Below are positions 35,706 to 47,604 of a stretch of 64,000 bases of DNA, one piece after another; within the stretch, counting starts at the first letter, position 1, and every line of letters begins with the position of its first letter. The notes under the pieces were generated by a model, which searched no databases, had not been told where the DNA came from, and saw only the letters and a program-made list of their open reading frames with translations. Made by a program: the position numbers and the translations under genes. Source of the DNA: Heterodera schachtii (lineage: Eukaryota; Nematoda; Chromadorea; Rhabditida; Heteroderidae); the NCBI GenBank assembly GCA_023374025.1, contig SIJG01000005.1, positions 3,380,445 through 3,444,444 on the forward strand. The letters run 5' to 3'.

Positions 35706-36508
35706 ATGTCCGCTCCGCCGCCGTACAACCCGAACATGCAACAGTACCCGCAGCAGCCACAGCCCAACTACGGTCAGCCGGGCTACGGTGGTGGCGGCGG
35801 TGGATACGGTTACCCATCGCAACCGTACCCACAACAGCCGGGCCCATATGGTGGTGGTGGCTATCCTCAGCAACAACAACCGCAGCCACAAGTCGTGTAC
35901 GTTTTTTTCTTCCATTTTTTTGTCCTCTATGGGGCGAGATTTAAAAAAAAATAATTTTCACTGATTATAAAGTTACGCCACATTTGCGCCTCGGACATTG
36001 GCGCCTATGTCAAAAATAGGGTTTTAACTTGCGTTTTTCAACCCAAATGAACTAAACTGCTTTAAATAAGCGATTGAAAGTGATTGTATGCGACAATTTT
36101 ATCGTCAACAAATTCTAAAATTTTTCATAATTATAATACTGTTCAAAACCTCTAGGATTAAAAAAAAACTTAAATTTTAACCTTATTTTGGACATAGGCG
36201 CAAATGTCTGGACACGGATTATCCAACACTTAATTAGCAAATTTGGATACTAACCAATAAAAACTGTCCAGAATGTTTTTTTTTTTTACTACAATCACCT
36301 TAATTTTCTCTATAGCAATAAAATTTAAAAAATCAATTTTACCTAATTTAAAAAATTGATAATGACCAAATTATTTAAAAAAATTTGGCCACTAATTTGT
36401 AGCTATGTCGAGCGCGACCGTCCTCAACAGCAAGGGAGCAACAACTGTTGTCTGTGGGCATTGTTGGCATGCTGCTGCGGTTGCTGTTTGGCGGATTGTT
36501 GTGACTGA
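35706..36508 (+). CDS. CYSTM1: CYSTM1-like cysteine-rich tail protein
   Basis: Two exons (35706-35896 and 36403-36508) give a 98-residue protein. The N-terminal two-thirds is Pro/Gln/Tyr/Gly-rich (PPPYNPNMQQYPQQPQPNYG), like the disordered part of CYSTM proteins. The C-terminus is VVYVERDRPQQQ, then NNCCLWALLACCCGCCLADC followed by CD. That block is a short hydrophobic, cysteine-packed segment typical of the CYSTM module, thought to sit in or on membranes through palmitoylated cysteines and linked to stress tolerance. Length and layout match human CYSTM1. The exon join is in phase (GT|C). The 506-bp intron holds a repeat related to the 61.1-61.5 kb element. EFR3, also membrane-anchored, follows 631 bases downstream on the same strand. 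Confidence 0.85.
35985..36225. repeat. Inverted repeat with GGCGCAAATGTC words, in CYSTM1-like intron
   Basis: Left end has ACATTTGCGCC, then GGCGCCTATGTC; right end has GGACATAGGCGCAAATGTC. The interior shares GATTGAAAGTGATTGTATG-like sequence with 61200-61250 (GATAGAAAGTGATTATATCC). It is a relative of the 61095-61469 element. Confidence 0.65.
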
Positions 36509-37130
36509 TCAAAAAAAAAAGATAAAGCGCGAAGAATCGAAGGCGGCGGCGATGGCCAACCAAAGCAAAAAGGCACTTGAAATCAAAAAATATCATTTAT
36601 TTTATTTTCTTTGTGATCATTCTCAACAACCATTTGTCATCTGCGTGTGAACATTTTTTTTTGAAATTTTGTAAATTCTGATAAATTTAAAAAATAATAA
36701 AAAGTAAAAGTTTAATTATGAAGTCGCTTTTAAACGGGATATATGTATGTATTGCAAGTCGAATGCTTACTTAGTCTTTACTGTTGTGAAAGAATTCGAG
36801 CCGACCGAAAAGCGGAAATCCCATTTTCTGTCCCGCTTTTAATATATTCCCGTTTTTGGAAAATTTTTTGTCCGGTCTCTAGAAAAAATAAAATAAAAAT
36901 TTATAAACGTAAAGCCATATTTAAAAAAACCTGCCAAAAATAAAAATTAGGCTAACAAAAGGTGGACCGTCGTCGGAGGAAAAGATAACTTTTCTCTTCA
37001 AAAACCCTACTTTCATTTTCATTTCAGCATCGAACTATCCACCTAAAATTAACCACAAAAATCCTTAATTTGGTGTTAATTATAATTTTTTCCATACCTT
37101 TAAATCATTGCTAATCTGTCATTTTTTGCC

Positions 37131-37142
37131 TCCCCAGGGATG
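37131..37142 (+). promoter_or_regulatory. Splice acceptor directly before the EFR3 ATG
   Basis: TTTTTTGCCTCCCCAG ends at 37137, two bases before the ATG at 37140. The leader is either a 5' UTR intron end or a spliced-leader trans-splice site. A trans-splice site would fit co-transcription with the upstream CYSTM1-like gene. Confidence 0.45.
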
Positions 37143-40100
37143 AGTCATTTGTGCTTGCCGTCCAGCTGTTGTGCGTCGTGTAAGCCGCGTTACAAGCGCC
37201 TGGTGGACTCCATTTATCCGCGTCAGCCCCCGTTCGACACTCCGCTTGGGGGCAACATGCAAAAGCTGACTTTTTACTCCATTTCGCACCCGGAAAAACT
37301 GAATCGGATTGGCATTTACTTTATCCAACGGTTGTCCCGTGACCTGACCAGACAACGAGTTGCTGAAGTCAAGGCACGTAGTTCTTAGATGGGATATATG
37401 TTTAAATGACCGAATAGCACCATCAAAAGTTTTATCCGATTGGATTTCACTCAGTTCATGGCCATTTTTTCTAAATTTTCATCCCAGAGTCCTTAAAAAC
37501 AATTTTAATTGTCTGTCTCTATGTTCTTTGCCAAATTCGGGCCCGACTCTTGACTTTTTGAAATATACCCTGGACCACCAGGCATTTGTCTCATCCGTGT
37601 CGGGTTCGAGATTTTTTTACAATTAGCAAACCCTTTTTACTTGGTCCTAATTTCATCCGTCCGTATTTTTTGATTCTGCCAATTGTTAGGCTGTTGTTGT
37701 ACCTCTCCAATTTGACAGGTGACAGTCGACGCGATGGAGCGTCTCTTGAAGAGTTGCCATGGCTCGCCGTCGCTGAACCAATTCATTGAGGGCTATTTGC
37801 TGATGGTCCAAAGGCTTCTCGAGACGAATAATGCACATATGGAAAAGCTGGCGACCGGTCGGTGTGCAATTTTGGGCGAAAAATTGAAAATTCATTTCTT
37901 TCTCTTTCTCACCCAACAAGTTTAATTTCATAATCAAGACACAATTTTTATAGTTTTTCCTCGGGGTCTTATCCGCTTTTCTCCGTCGGCACAACGCGGG
38001 AAATTTTGATTCTTAAAAAATTTTAAAAATGTTTTGCCATTGAAAATTTTGAAATATGTTTTACAACCGAAAATTACATCTTTATTAAATTTGAAAAATA
38101 GTAAATTATTAGAAAATTGACGCTTCTATGTCAGTTACTCAAAACCCATCAAAAAGGGCGTTACTCAAAAATACATTTGACACTTTTTTAAAATGTCTGT
38201 TTTTTTTGCTTAGATTTGTTTGAGCGCTTCTCCACCATTGAGGAGGACTCGCCGTCCTACCATCGCCAATACGACTTTTTCATCTCCAAATTCTCCGCAA
38301 TGTGTCACGCACAAAACGATGTGTACGTGCGCTCACAGCGCTACAACGGATTGCGCGGGTTGAGAGGTGGCCTAATAAAAAATTTAAAAAATTTCCAATT
38401 TTTTACTATTTGAACCATTCATTTTTTAGGTGTCATTTGGAAGTCGGCGTCCGATGATTTGCAGGCCAACATCTGGGAGAAGCAGCACATGAACAAAATT
38501 GTGCCCTCCATTCTGTTCAACTTTCAACATGACGACGAAAGCGGTTGGCAATATAAATCATTTAAATGCCGGACAGAAAAAGTTTAACTGTTTTGAAGTG
38601 TCCATTCTGCACATTCCATCCTTCGCATCATCATTTCTCCCTACAAATTAAAGAAAAACCAAGCGGTTTCTAGTAAAAAAATGAAATTTTTTTAGTAAGT
38701 TGATTTTTCAAATTTTTCTTTTGAAAATAACTAAAAATTAAACAAACAATTTTTGCAAATACTCCTTGTCTGAATCTTTATTGGATAAATGGGCGTCAAA
38801 AAAGTATTACAGAAAATTTGAACTACGACATACTTTGGAAATTCTGTCCAAGACCCTTGGCCCAGGTGGCTTGGCCAAAAACGACTTAATTTTTTTGAAA
38901 AATCTTTAAAAAAGCACTTGTAGAAGAGCTGGAGCCACCTCCGCAACAGGACATGGACCAGAGCACCGGCATGCTGTTCAATGCGGACGAGCCGGGCACC
39001 GACGGGGAGAAGGAGCCGCGCATTTTGGCACTCCAATGCCTCCGTGAATTGTTTCAAAAGTGCAGTTTTGGCTCGTTAAAGTATGTATTTTTAATTTTGG
39101 GTTGAAAATTTTCCATTTTTCTTCGTTGTTTCCCTTTTAATTGTAAGACCTCCCTCACACAAATTTACAAAAAAAAAAAAAAAAAAAATTATTTTCCAAA
39201 AAATCCACAATATTAAACAAGAATAGTAAAAATCTCAAAGCCAAATTAATTCTTTAAAAAAACTTCTTAAGAAACACGCTTTTGCACCGGTTTGCTTTAA
39301 AATATAAAAATGGTCGAAAAAATAGATTTTGCCATATTTTACTAATTTAAGTAGTGTGACATAAACACTCGTTCCCCATGAGAGTTATGCCGTGCAAAAA
39401 CTCATAAATTGTTTCTTCTTTCTCCTGTTGCCAATCACAGGTCCGTGTTGGAGCCGGTGTTCCACCACTTCGACTTGCATCACAAATGGGACCCACCGGC
39501 AACATTTGCGACCAAAACATTCAAGGCCATCCTGTACAGCATCCAGTCCCAGAACTCGTACTTTGTCATCCAGGTGTGCATTGACTTCTCATTGTTTTTT
39601 GTGGGGGGGGGGGGTTCCCGTGGTCCCATTTTGAAAGTTGACACTATGTATCATAGAATCTTGGTCCAACGAAGGTCCCAAAATTTCAGCTTGGAGGGAG
39701 GGGAGGTCCGCACCCGGGCGGCGACCACCTTTTTTTTTTACTTTTTCGTTCACATCAATTTTTTTTGTGGCGCGCTTTTTATGTAATTTGGGGAACGAAC
39801 AGGAAGGGTCCGGCGGTGCCGACAGTCGCGGCCCGGAAAAAATGTACAATAGCAAAAATTTTTTAGTTTTTAAAATCATGAATTATTATTTTTCTCTCAA
39901 TAAATCAGTTTTGGTTTTTTCTCTAGAAACCCATTAAAAATTTTTTCTTCAAAATTTTAAATTGAACACCCCCCCCCCCCAGGAGTTGATCAACCAGCTT
40001 GAGCTTCAGCCGACCACTGCCAGCGAAGTGCGGGTTGGCATGGCCACGGTGTTGGCCCGAATTGTCAGCATTGCCGGCACCAGCATCGGTATGTACCATA

Positions 40101-43100
40101 ATATCGTCCATTTGCGCCTAAATTTACGAGATTTTTCCATACCGGGAAAAAGCCAAATTAATATTTTCCCATGATTTTTTCTTTCTGTCCAATGTTTTTT
40201 TCTCCAGGCCCCCTTCTGTTGGCCATTTTCAATTCGTTGCTGAAACAGTTGCGTTGCTCCGTCGAGTTCCAACAGTCCCGGCAGTGCACCAACCTCGAGG
40301 CTGAACGCGTGTTCCAAGTATTTTTAGGCCTAGACTTCCATTTTGTAATTCGGCACGAATTATGCGAAAATTAGAATTTTTGAATGATTTCTGTCAGGGA
40401 ATTTTTGGCAATAATTGAAACAATTCCAAGGACACGCTGATCAATGCGCTTGGCGATTTCGCGAATGCATTGCCCGACTACCAAAAGGTGGAGATCATGA
40501 TGTTCACGGCGGCCAGCATTCCCACGATTGCCGAGGGCATTCGGTCAACAAAAAATGGTTAGTCATTTTAGGGTGTTAAACTACAAAAAAAAAAAAAATT
40601 AAATTAAATTTTAGGAATTAAAATTTTTAAAACATTTTAATTGTTGGGTTTAGGTGAAAAAAGCAGCAGCATTAAATTGGTGCAGACCAGTGAAGCCTTT
40701 CTGCAAAAGGTGCTTGTCAAAACGTTGTTGCAAGTGGCCACCAAATACAAAACGGTCATTTTTTTACATTTTAATTTCTATTTAAACATTAAATTTTTAG
40801 AAGAGAGATGCCTAAAAATTTTCCAAATTTTGCTAAATTTTATATATGACTTAACAAAAAACAAAAGAACTTTTTTGCGAACAGCTCGCCCCCCTCTCCG
40901 AAAATTTAAAAAAAATTAAACTTATTGTTAAAATTTTCATGAAAAAAACAGTAATTCATCATAAAATTTTGAAAAAAACGCTATACTAGTAAAAAAAAAA
41001 ATTTCAGAAATTTATTTTCTTAAGTTTTTTAAGTTTGACAATTAAAAAACAAAAAGGAATTTCGGCGCGCGGGAAATTTATTGTTAGTGCACCCAACTTT
41101 TTGTGTTTTAAATTAAAAAATGAGAATGGTAAACAAAATACACATTTTGAATTCTTGAATTGTTCAGCTCTATTTGGCCACCGTGTTCACCGATGCCTTC
41201 CTGAAAACGCTGCTCCAACTGCAGCTGACCAGCGATGCGGAAGTTCGACTGATTGCGCAACGCATTTTCCAAACACTGCTCGACCGGCACGAGAACCAAG
41301 CCCGGCTGGAGCACATCCATTGTGTGGCCGAATTGGACATTGAATTGCAGGTGAATTTGATCAACATCATCAAGCACAACATGGTTCTTTTATGGATAAT
41401 CCAAATTTTTAAATGGTTTATTTCGTCAGAAAAAATGTTCCCGATAGATTTTTCAAATTTTCGGATAGGTGAAAAGTGGTGCTTCTGCAATGGTTTTTTA
41501 ATACAAATTTTATGGTGAAGCAATTGGAACAATAGGTTTCGAAAACCCCCATGGTCCCGAGATTGACTCCAATTCCCAATTATTTTCCAAATCCTGAACT
41601 ATGGACACTTTGTCTTCTTGATTAACTACTATTTTGATTTTTTATAGTTGACTGTCGAAAAATGTTCACGCCAAGATCAGCTTTTTATGCGCCGGCACAT
41701 ATACGCAATCATTTCGGCACTTTATCGGTTATTTTTTTGGCACCATTTTATACAAATTTAATCATTTTGATGTCATTCATAAATTTTTTAAATTGAATTT
41801 ATTCCATTGGACATTACCAGTTCTTGGTGAAGCTTTTTATTTATGGCTTTCACTGAAACAATTTTTGTCCAAAATAATTCGTTCCATTTCTTCATGGTTT
41901 TCATCAAATTTTGTTGGTGAAAACTCCGGGAAAGATGGGACAAGATTTTCGAAAATGTCAAATATTTAACAAGGGAACATTCCGAGCTGTAAGTCGGAAA
42001 ATGCATATGTATTATATACCATTGGATAGAGCAGGGTCGACTTCTAGTGTGAATTTTTAATTTTTTTGGTGTCCGGCGCCTAGTTTAAGAGTTACAGAGC
42101 CTCAAAAATCGAAATTTTAGTGCTTAAGGGCTCATTTTCAAATTTTTCACTTTATATCGATTTTTCTCCATTTCAAAATGACAGATTACATTTATTTTAT
42201 ATAAAGAAATAATTTTAATGCATTTTTTATATTTAAAAATGTATTTTTAAATCTTTAATTTGTTAAAAAATTAATTCAAGTTTATTTATTTTTACGTTGG
42301 ATCCGAACCCGGGCCCCCAAAATTAGGAATTTAACCAACTGATTTGTGAGCCACCAATTTTAAGTGAAAACATATACAAAATTTCGATTTTTGAGGCCCT
42401 GTAACTCTTAAACTAGGCGCCGGACACCGCTAAAATTAAAAATTCACACTAGAAGTCGACCCTGCTCTATCCAATGGTATATAATAGATATGCATTTTCC
42501 GACTTACAGCTCGGAATGTTCCCTTGTAAGTCGAATATTGCTTTAACAAGGGAGTTTTTAAACATTTGCCTTACTGCCACTTTAAAAATTAGAAATTTTA
42601 ATAAAATTGCTATGATGATGAATATTTTGGTGAGAAAACATTCTAAATTTCTTGCAAATTTTATATTTTATGAAATTAGGTTTTATTTTTTCCAAGTTTT
42701 AGAGTTGCTCTAATTATTGGTCTCCTAATTCCATTTTTTAAATTTTTAATTTTCCATTTTTAACATTTTTTTGTCATTTTTAGAAGCTGTGCCCAGGCTT
42801 GCCATGACCGCCATAACCAACAGCATTCGGCTGCTACGGATGATGCTGGTTCGCTGGTGGATGACCAGCTTGACGCGGTGCTCTGCTCCATGGCACTGTT
42901 GTGCACCGAAGTGAGCAACGACGATGAGACTGTGGTTGAACTGCTCCGACTTGGGCTCGCCTTTCAGTTGATGGCACTTGAAAATGGTTTATTCCATTTT
43001 TAAGCCCTCCGAAATCTTTGCTTTTTAGGTGCCCAAATTTGCTGTGCCGCCAAATTGTCGGGCGTGCACAATTTGGTGGCCAAGTTCATGCACTTGTGCT

Positions 43101-46100
43101 CTCGCCTCCTTTCAATTCCGGCACTGTGCCAACATGTGCAACAGGTGGTGAACGCAATTTGATGTGCCATCAATTTTTAAAATCCAAATAATTTCTTTCA
43201 TTTGCTAGATTTTTTCCAGAAAAAATTCATGCATTTTGGGATTCAAAAATTTTAAATTTTGGCCACGTGCCGAGGCTCATTGTAGCTCAAAGCTGGCACT
43301 GTCATCCGGATAACCTAACGTTCGACCAAATTTTCTCTCTTAAAAATTTTTGTAAATTTTCTTCCACTGTCCACACAGGTGATTATGGCACGGAAGGAGC
43401 GTGCCCATCCGTCGTTGAACATTGTTGGCGGCGGTAACGCAGCGGTGGCGGCCACTGCCCAAAAAAGTGCTTTAACACCGGTGGTCACGGTGGGCGACCA
43501 ACCGCAACAATCCGCCGATGTCGTCATCGTTGTGCCGCCACGGAAAATGCCACCAACAGCATCCGCTGCTTTTTCACCACCCGTTGGCCGTGCACCGATT
43601 GCGCACATGGACTCGGAGGAGAACGACTTGGGCCAGGTGGAGTCGTCGTCCGTGGACGTACAGCAACAAATGACGACAAAAAGTGATGGTAAGCTCGGAC
43701 GGGATGGGATTACAGGGTTTGCCCCTAACAATAAGTCTTGGTGCTCTGTTATGAAAAATGTAACTGGGTCAGTGTAATCCGGGCTCGTGTCCGGTCCCAT
43801 TTTGAAGATCCGAGTCCGGGTGCAGTTTTCTCAAATTCCGGACTTATTTGTTAATGTAAACAGAGGCCGTAACCACATCCCCAAAATGAAAAAGTCTAAA
43901 CTTTTTAAAGAGAAATTTGAGTAATTTCAAAAATTTGGGGCAATTTTTTGCCCGTAATAAAATTATTAAAATTAAATAGTTCCAAAAAGCAATAAATTTG
44001 ATGCAAAACCCATTCAATAAATTGCATCAAATCCATTTGTTAGAGCATTCGGCATGTAAAATTTTTTATTTAAAGCTTTTTAATTTGAATAAAAGTAATT
44101 CATTTTGTTTTTTATTCTTTTCCCGCACTATTAATTGCAGAAGATGCGGACATTAGCAACAACGGCACTGTCGTGCCATCACGCCAAACGGTGAGCAGCG
44201 GCAACGAGCGGATGGGCGGCATGGATCTGATCGGCGAGCCGGCACTGCTTTTCTCCGTGGAAACCATTTTTGAGGCTATAAACGCGTCCAACAAATTTGC
44301 ACAACGCCTTCTTCAGGTAATTTTGTTGTTGTGGATGCGGCGGATGTTGAAAAATCTGCAAAATTTTCCGAAATTTTTGGTTTTTAATTTTAGGTGAATT
44401 AATTAGCTAGTTTTTTAACTACTTTTTAGCCATTCAAACCGTTGCCGTTGGCCCAACTGTTGAGCGGTTCGGCCACCGTTGGCAATGTGTACCTGCTGCA
44501 GAATGGGGCACATTCCAAAATTGGGGGCCTGTCAACGCCACTCCCCTACAACTCACTCATTTCGGCATTCACTCCGTCGGTCGGTCCAATTTTTAAGCAC
44601 TAAAATAATAATCAAGCATTTCAAAATTCATCCGAGTATCCAAAAATGTTGGTTTTAAAATTATCGGCAAATACAAAATTTGTCAGCGGGTGCATGTCTT
44701 TGTTGGATTATCCATGCCATTTTTGTTTTCCCATTTTCAGGCGGCCGGTGGGTCAAGTTCGTCAACATCGGGCGGCATGATGTTCTCCTCGCCGTTGGAC
44801 AGCTGCAAAACGGAGGAGGCCAACGAGACCGGCGGGGACAGCAACAGCACCACCCAAATAATGGCCATGGAGGAGGGGGGCGACACGGCAAAAGTGGGCA
44901 CAAAATTGGCTGAATTATTCAAATTTCTGCACCCTTTTTGGCTGAAAATTCATGTTACTCTGACAAATGAGTGTGTATCCCCGGATCAATTTTTAAAAAG
45001 AAATATTTTAAAAAAGCAAATTAAAATTTTTAAAAATTCGGATAAAAAAAATTCCAAAAAATGTATAAAAAATTGTTTGAATTTTTTGGAAATAAAACTT
45101 TTTTTTTTATAAGAAAATCCTCAAATGGATACCCAAATTTTATAAATAATATGAAAAAATAAAAACAAACAAACAGAACGATGGGCAACGGACCAGCAGC
45201 TTGGATGCCACATCGGTTGGCAGCAGTTCGGTGGATTGGAGTCCGCCCGAGTCGCGCAAGCACAGCCGACGCAACACAGCACTCGGCGGTGGAGCAGCAC
45301 AGCAACGTGGGTGGTCCTCGGGGAGTACACAAACGAATATGTGCGCTTCTGAATTGAGCGCTGCTGCAGATTTATCTGAAAAAATTGTTTTACATTGCCC
45401 GGGAGTTTTTCCGACAAATTTAGCCACATTTTTTTCTAAAAATTTGCAGAATAAGGATAGGGAGTTTTTTTTTAATTTGCTCCGCTTTCGCATTGCTTTT
45501 TCCAAATGTGTATTCTTTGTTTTACTAAATCTGTTACTTTTTTTTTGCTAGAAATTTGAATTATTTTGAATTGGTTTTTCCTCTGCAGAAGCACTCACTT
45601 TGCCCATCACCGTGGAACAGTTGCGCATCTTTGCCAATTCTCCAATTGACGTGGCGGAGGAAGAACGGCTTGACCAGGTGCCCCCCCCCCACAATTTGTT
45701 GGGAGACCGAAAGAATTTTGTCGGCCCATTAAATAAACATTTTCTGTTTTACGATTAAAAAAACGAATAGCTAGCAGCATCATTCTTTATTTAGGAGAAA
45801 AGTCGCAAGGTGCTGGAACTTTACCGTGGTAAAACCGTCAAACAGTTGGAGGCGTTGTTGTTTCAACAGCAGCAACAGAATGGTAATGGTTGGTCACGTT
45901 GGGGTGCATTGTGTTCTCCCCCCCCCGAGTTGCCCCTTAAAAACTTATAAAAACTTCAAATTAATTTTGAAAAAAATTTTAGAATGTTTTTTTATAAGAA
46001 ACGTCAATAATTTTGAAACATATTTCAGCGTTATTGAAAATTTTTTTTGAAATACTAAGTAATTGACTATAAAATTTGTAAGAATAGCTAGAAGATTTTT

Positions 46101-46581
46101 TGAAAAAAATTTTATTTATTTTTTTTAATAAAATTTTTCTATTTTTATTTCTAAAATCCTCTAATTGGCTATTTTTTGAGTACGCACTTGGCCATTCAGT
46201 GTCTCTGCATTTTTTTTTATAACAAAAATTATTTAAAAATATTCATAAAATTGAATTAAAATAAAATCCAAGCAAAATTGAAAAAAAAACTGAAAATAAA
46301 GGAAATCCACTTCCTCTGCAAGCATTTAAAAAATCCAAAATATTTTGTTTTAAGGTGGTGCTGCCATCAATTGCAATTGTGCCAATGAATTGACCAACGG
46401 TGAGAATGGCACTGGTGCAGTATCGGTCAACCAACACCATCATCACCAGCCCAATTGTGCTGCCATCGCCACAACAAAAACACCGCCGACAGTGGCAACG
46501 GAGGCCGTCGTTGTGGAAACATTGGCACAAGCGGTCCACCGGCTCACCCAACGGCACGAAGAAGTTGGCATTTACAAATGA
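37140..46581 (+). CDS. EFR3: EFR3 homolog, plasma-membrane scaffold of the PI4KIIIalpha complex
   Basis: Twenty-two exons joined in phase give about 1095 residues. EFR3 anchors TTC7/FAM126 and PI4KA at the plasma membrane to make PI4P. The N-terminus has the palmitoylated Cys motif (CLPSSCCASCKPRYKRLVDS), then QKLTFYSISHPEKLNRIG, EEDSPSYHRQYDFFISKFSA with MCH, GLRGLRGVIWKSASDDLQAN and KWDPPATFATKTFKAILYSI. These match vertebrate and fly EFR3 in order; a HEAT-repeat rod follows. The C-terminal half is less conserved and low-complexity, with LPITVEQLRIFANSPIDVAE and a His/Thr-rich end. Exons run from 37140-37373 to 46355-46581. The first intron starts GC (after 37373); acceptors at 40430 and 46354 are AAG. 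The intron after 41727 contains a large foldback. The start has a splice acceptor two bases before it. Confidence 0.93.
39637..39850. repeat. Degenerate repeat with GATA-loop-type module in EFR3 intron
   Basis: This intron has a G run, a purine-rich stretch GGAGGGAGGGGAGGTCCGC and, near 39812, a damaged copy of the GC-rich hairpin (GGCGGTGCCGACAGTCGCGG). It resembles the inside of the 4676-5112 element, but no target duplication was identified. Confidence 0.5.
41969..42527. mobile_element. Foldback element inside an EFR3 intron with tRNA-like loop
   Basis: Arms ACAAGGGAACATTCCGAGCT and the reverse complement enclose about 560 bases. Both arms continue through ATAGAGCAGGGTCGACTTCT and GGCGCCTAGTTTAAGAGTTA, so most of the element is double-stranded in principle. 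The central loop (42297-42360) on the minus strand reads like a tRNA relic, with an A-box-like GGCTCACAAATCAGTTGG and a B-box GGTTCGGATCC. No coding. Flanking duplication not clear. Confidence 0.7.
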
Positions 46582-47604
46582 ATGCAAATAAAAAAAATTT
46601 CTGGAAATTTTTTCAAAAACCTTTTTTTTAATCCAAATTTTTTATTTTTAAGTTTCTCAAATCGAAGACGGACGGATCCGCTCATTATATTTGTGTCAAC
46701 AATAAAATAAAAAAATTTCTTTACCCAGCTAATTCAAAAAATTTCTGGGAATTATTCGGTTTTTGGGAATCTAGCAATCATTTCCTGTGATACCTTAACT
46801 TTTTCAAAAAAAATTTTTTGTTCTTAAATTTTTCAATTTTTTGCGTCGACGTTTTGTGTGCATCGGTGAATTAATGCCATCGGAAATCGCATTTTCCTTC
46901 CCCGCTTTGATTATCCAAATTTCAGAAGTGCAAAGTGCGCGAGTTCGGCCAACAGGGGCCCGCCGCTACCATTTTTGACATCAAATTTCCTTCCAATTTT
47001 GAAATGTGAAGAGCGCGCGAAATGGGACGAGTGAACGAGAAAGAAGACAATCAATCAATCGATGGCAGAGGAAATATTTGAATTATTTTAAATGTGATTA
47101 AATCATCCGTTTGTGAATGATCTCTTCCCCCCCCCCCAAAAAAATCCTTCCCTCAAAATTGTCGCTTATTTACATAACATGAGCTAAAGTCAATTACATA
47201 TTTATTGAGGAATAAATTTTTAACTTAAAATGTCGCAACCATCCAGAGGGATTTGAGTATTAGTGATGCTCGAGAGTCTCAGTTCGAGAAAAACTTGGTT
47301 TTCCGGTCTCGGCTTCTTGAGACTTAAATATAAAAATTCCAATCCTACTCATTTCACAAAGCATTTTGATGTTATCCAAGATTTATAAGCAAATAATATT
47401 TGCTTTAAACGGTTCACAATTTGAAAATGATAAATAGTGAAGATAAATACCGTTTTTCCTGAAATACAAGCCCTTAGGGGAGTGGCTTTCCAATTCGGGG
47501 GGGGGGGGGCTTTATTTCAGGAAATGGGTTGAATTAAAATTTAAAAACCAAAATTAAATCCGTTTTTATTTTTGACTTTGGGCCTCTGTTCTCCAATTGC
47601 TTTT
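46582..47604. other. Convergent intergenic region, EFR3 and TSP1 gene
   Basis: AT-rich 3' flanks of two converging genes, with C and G homopolymers at about 47127 and 47500. No feature with support. Confidence 0.5.
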
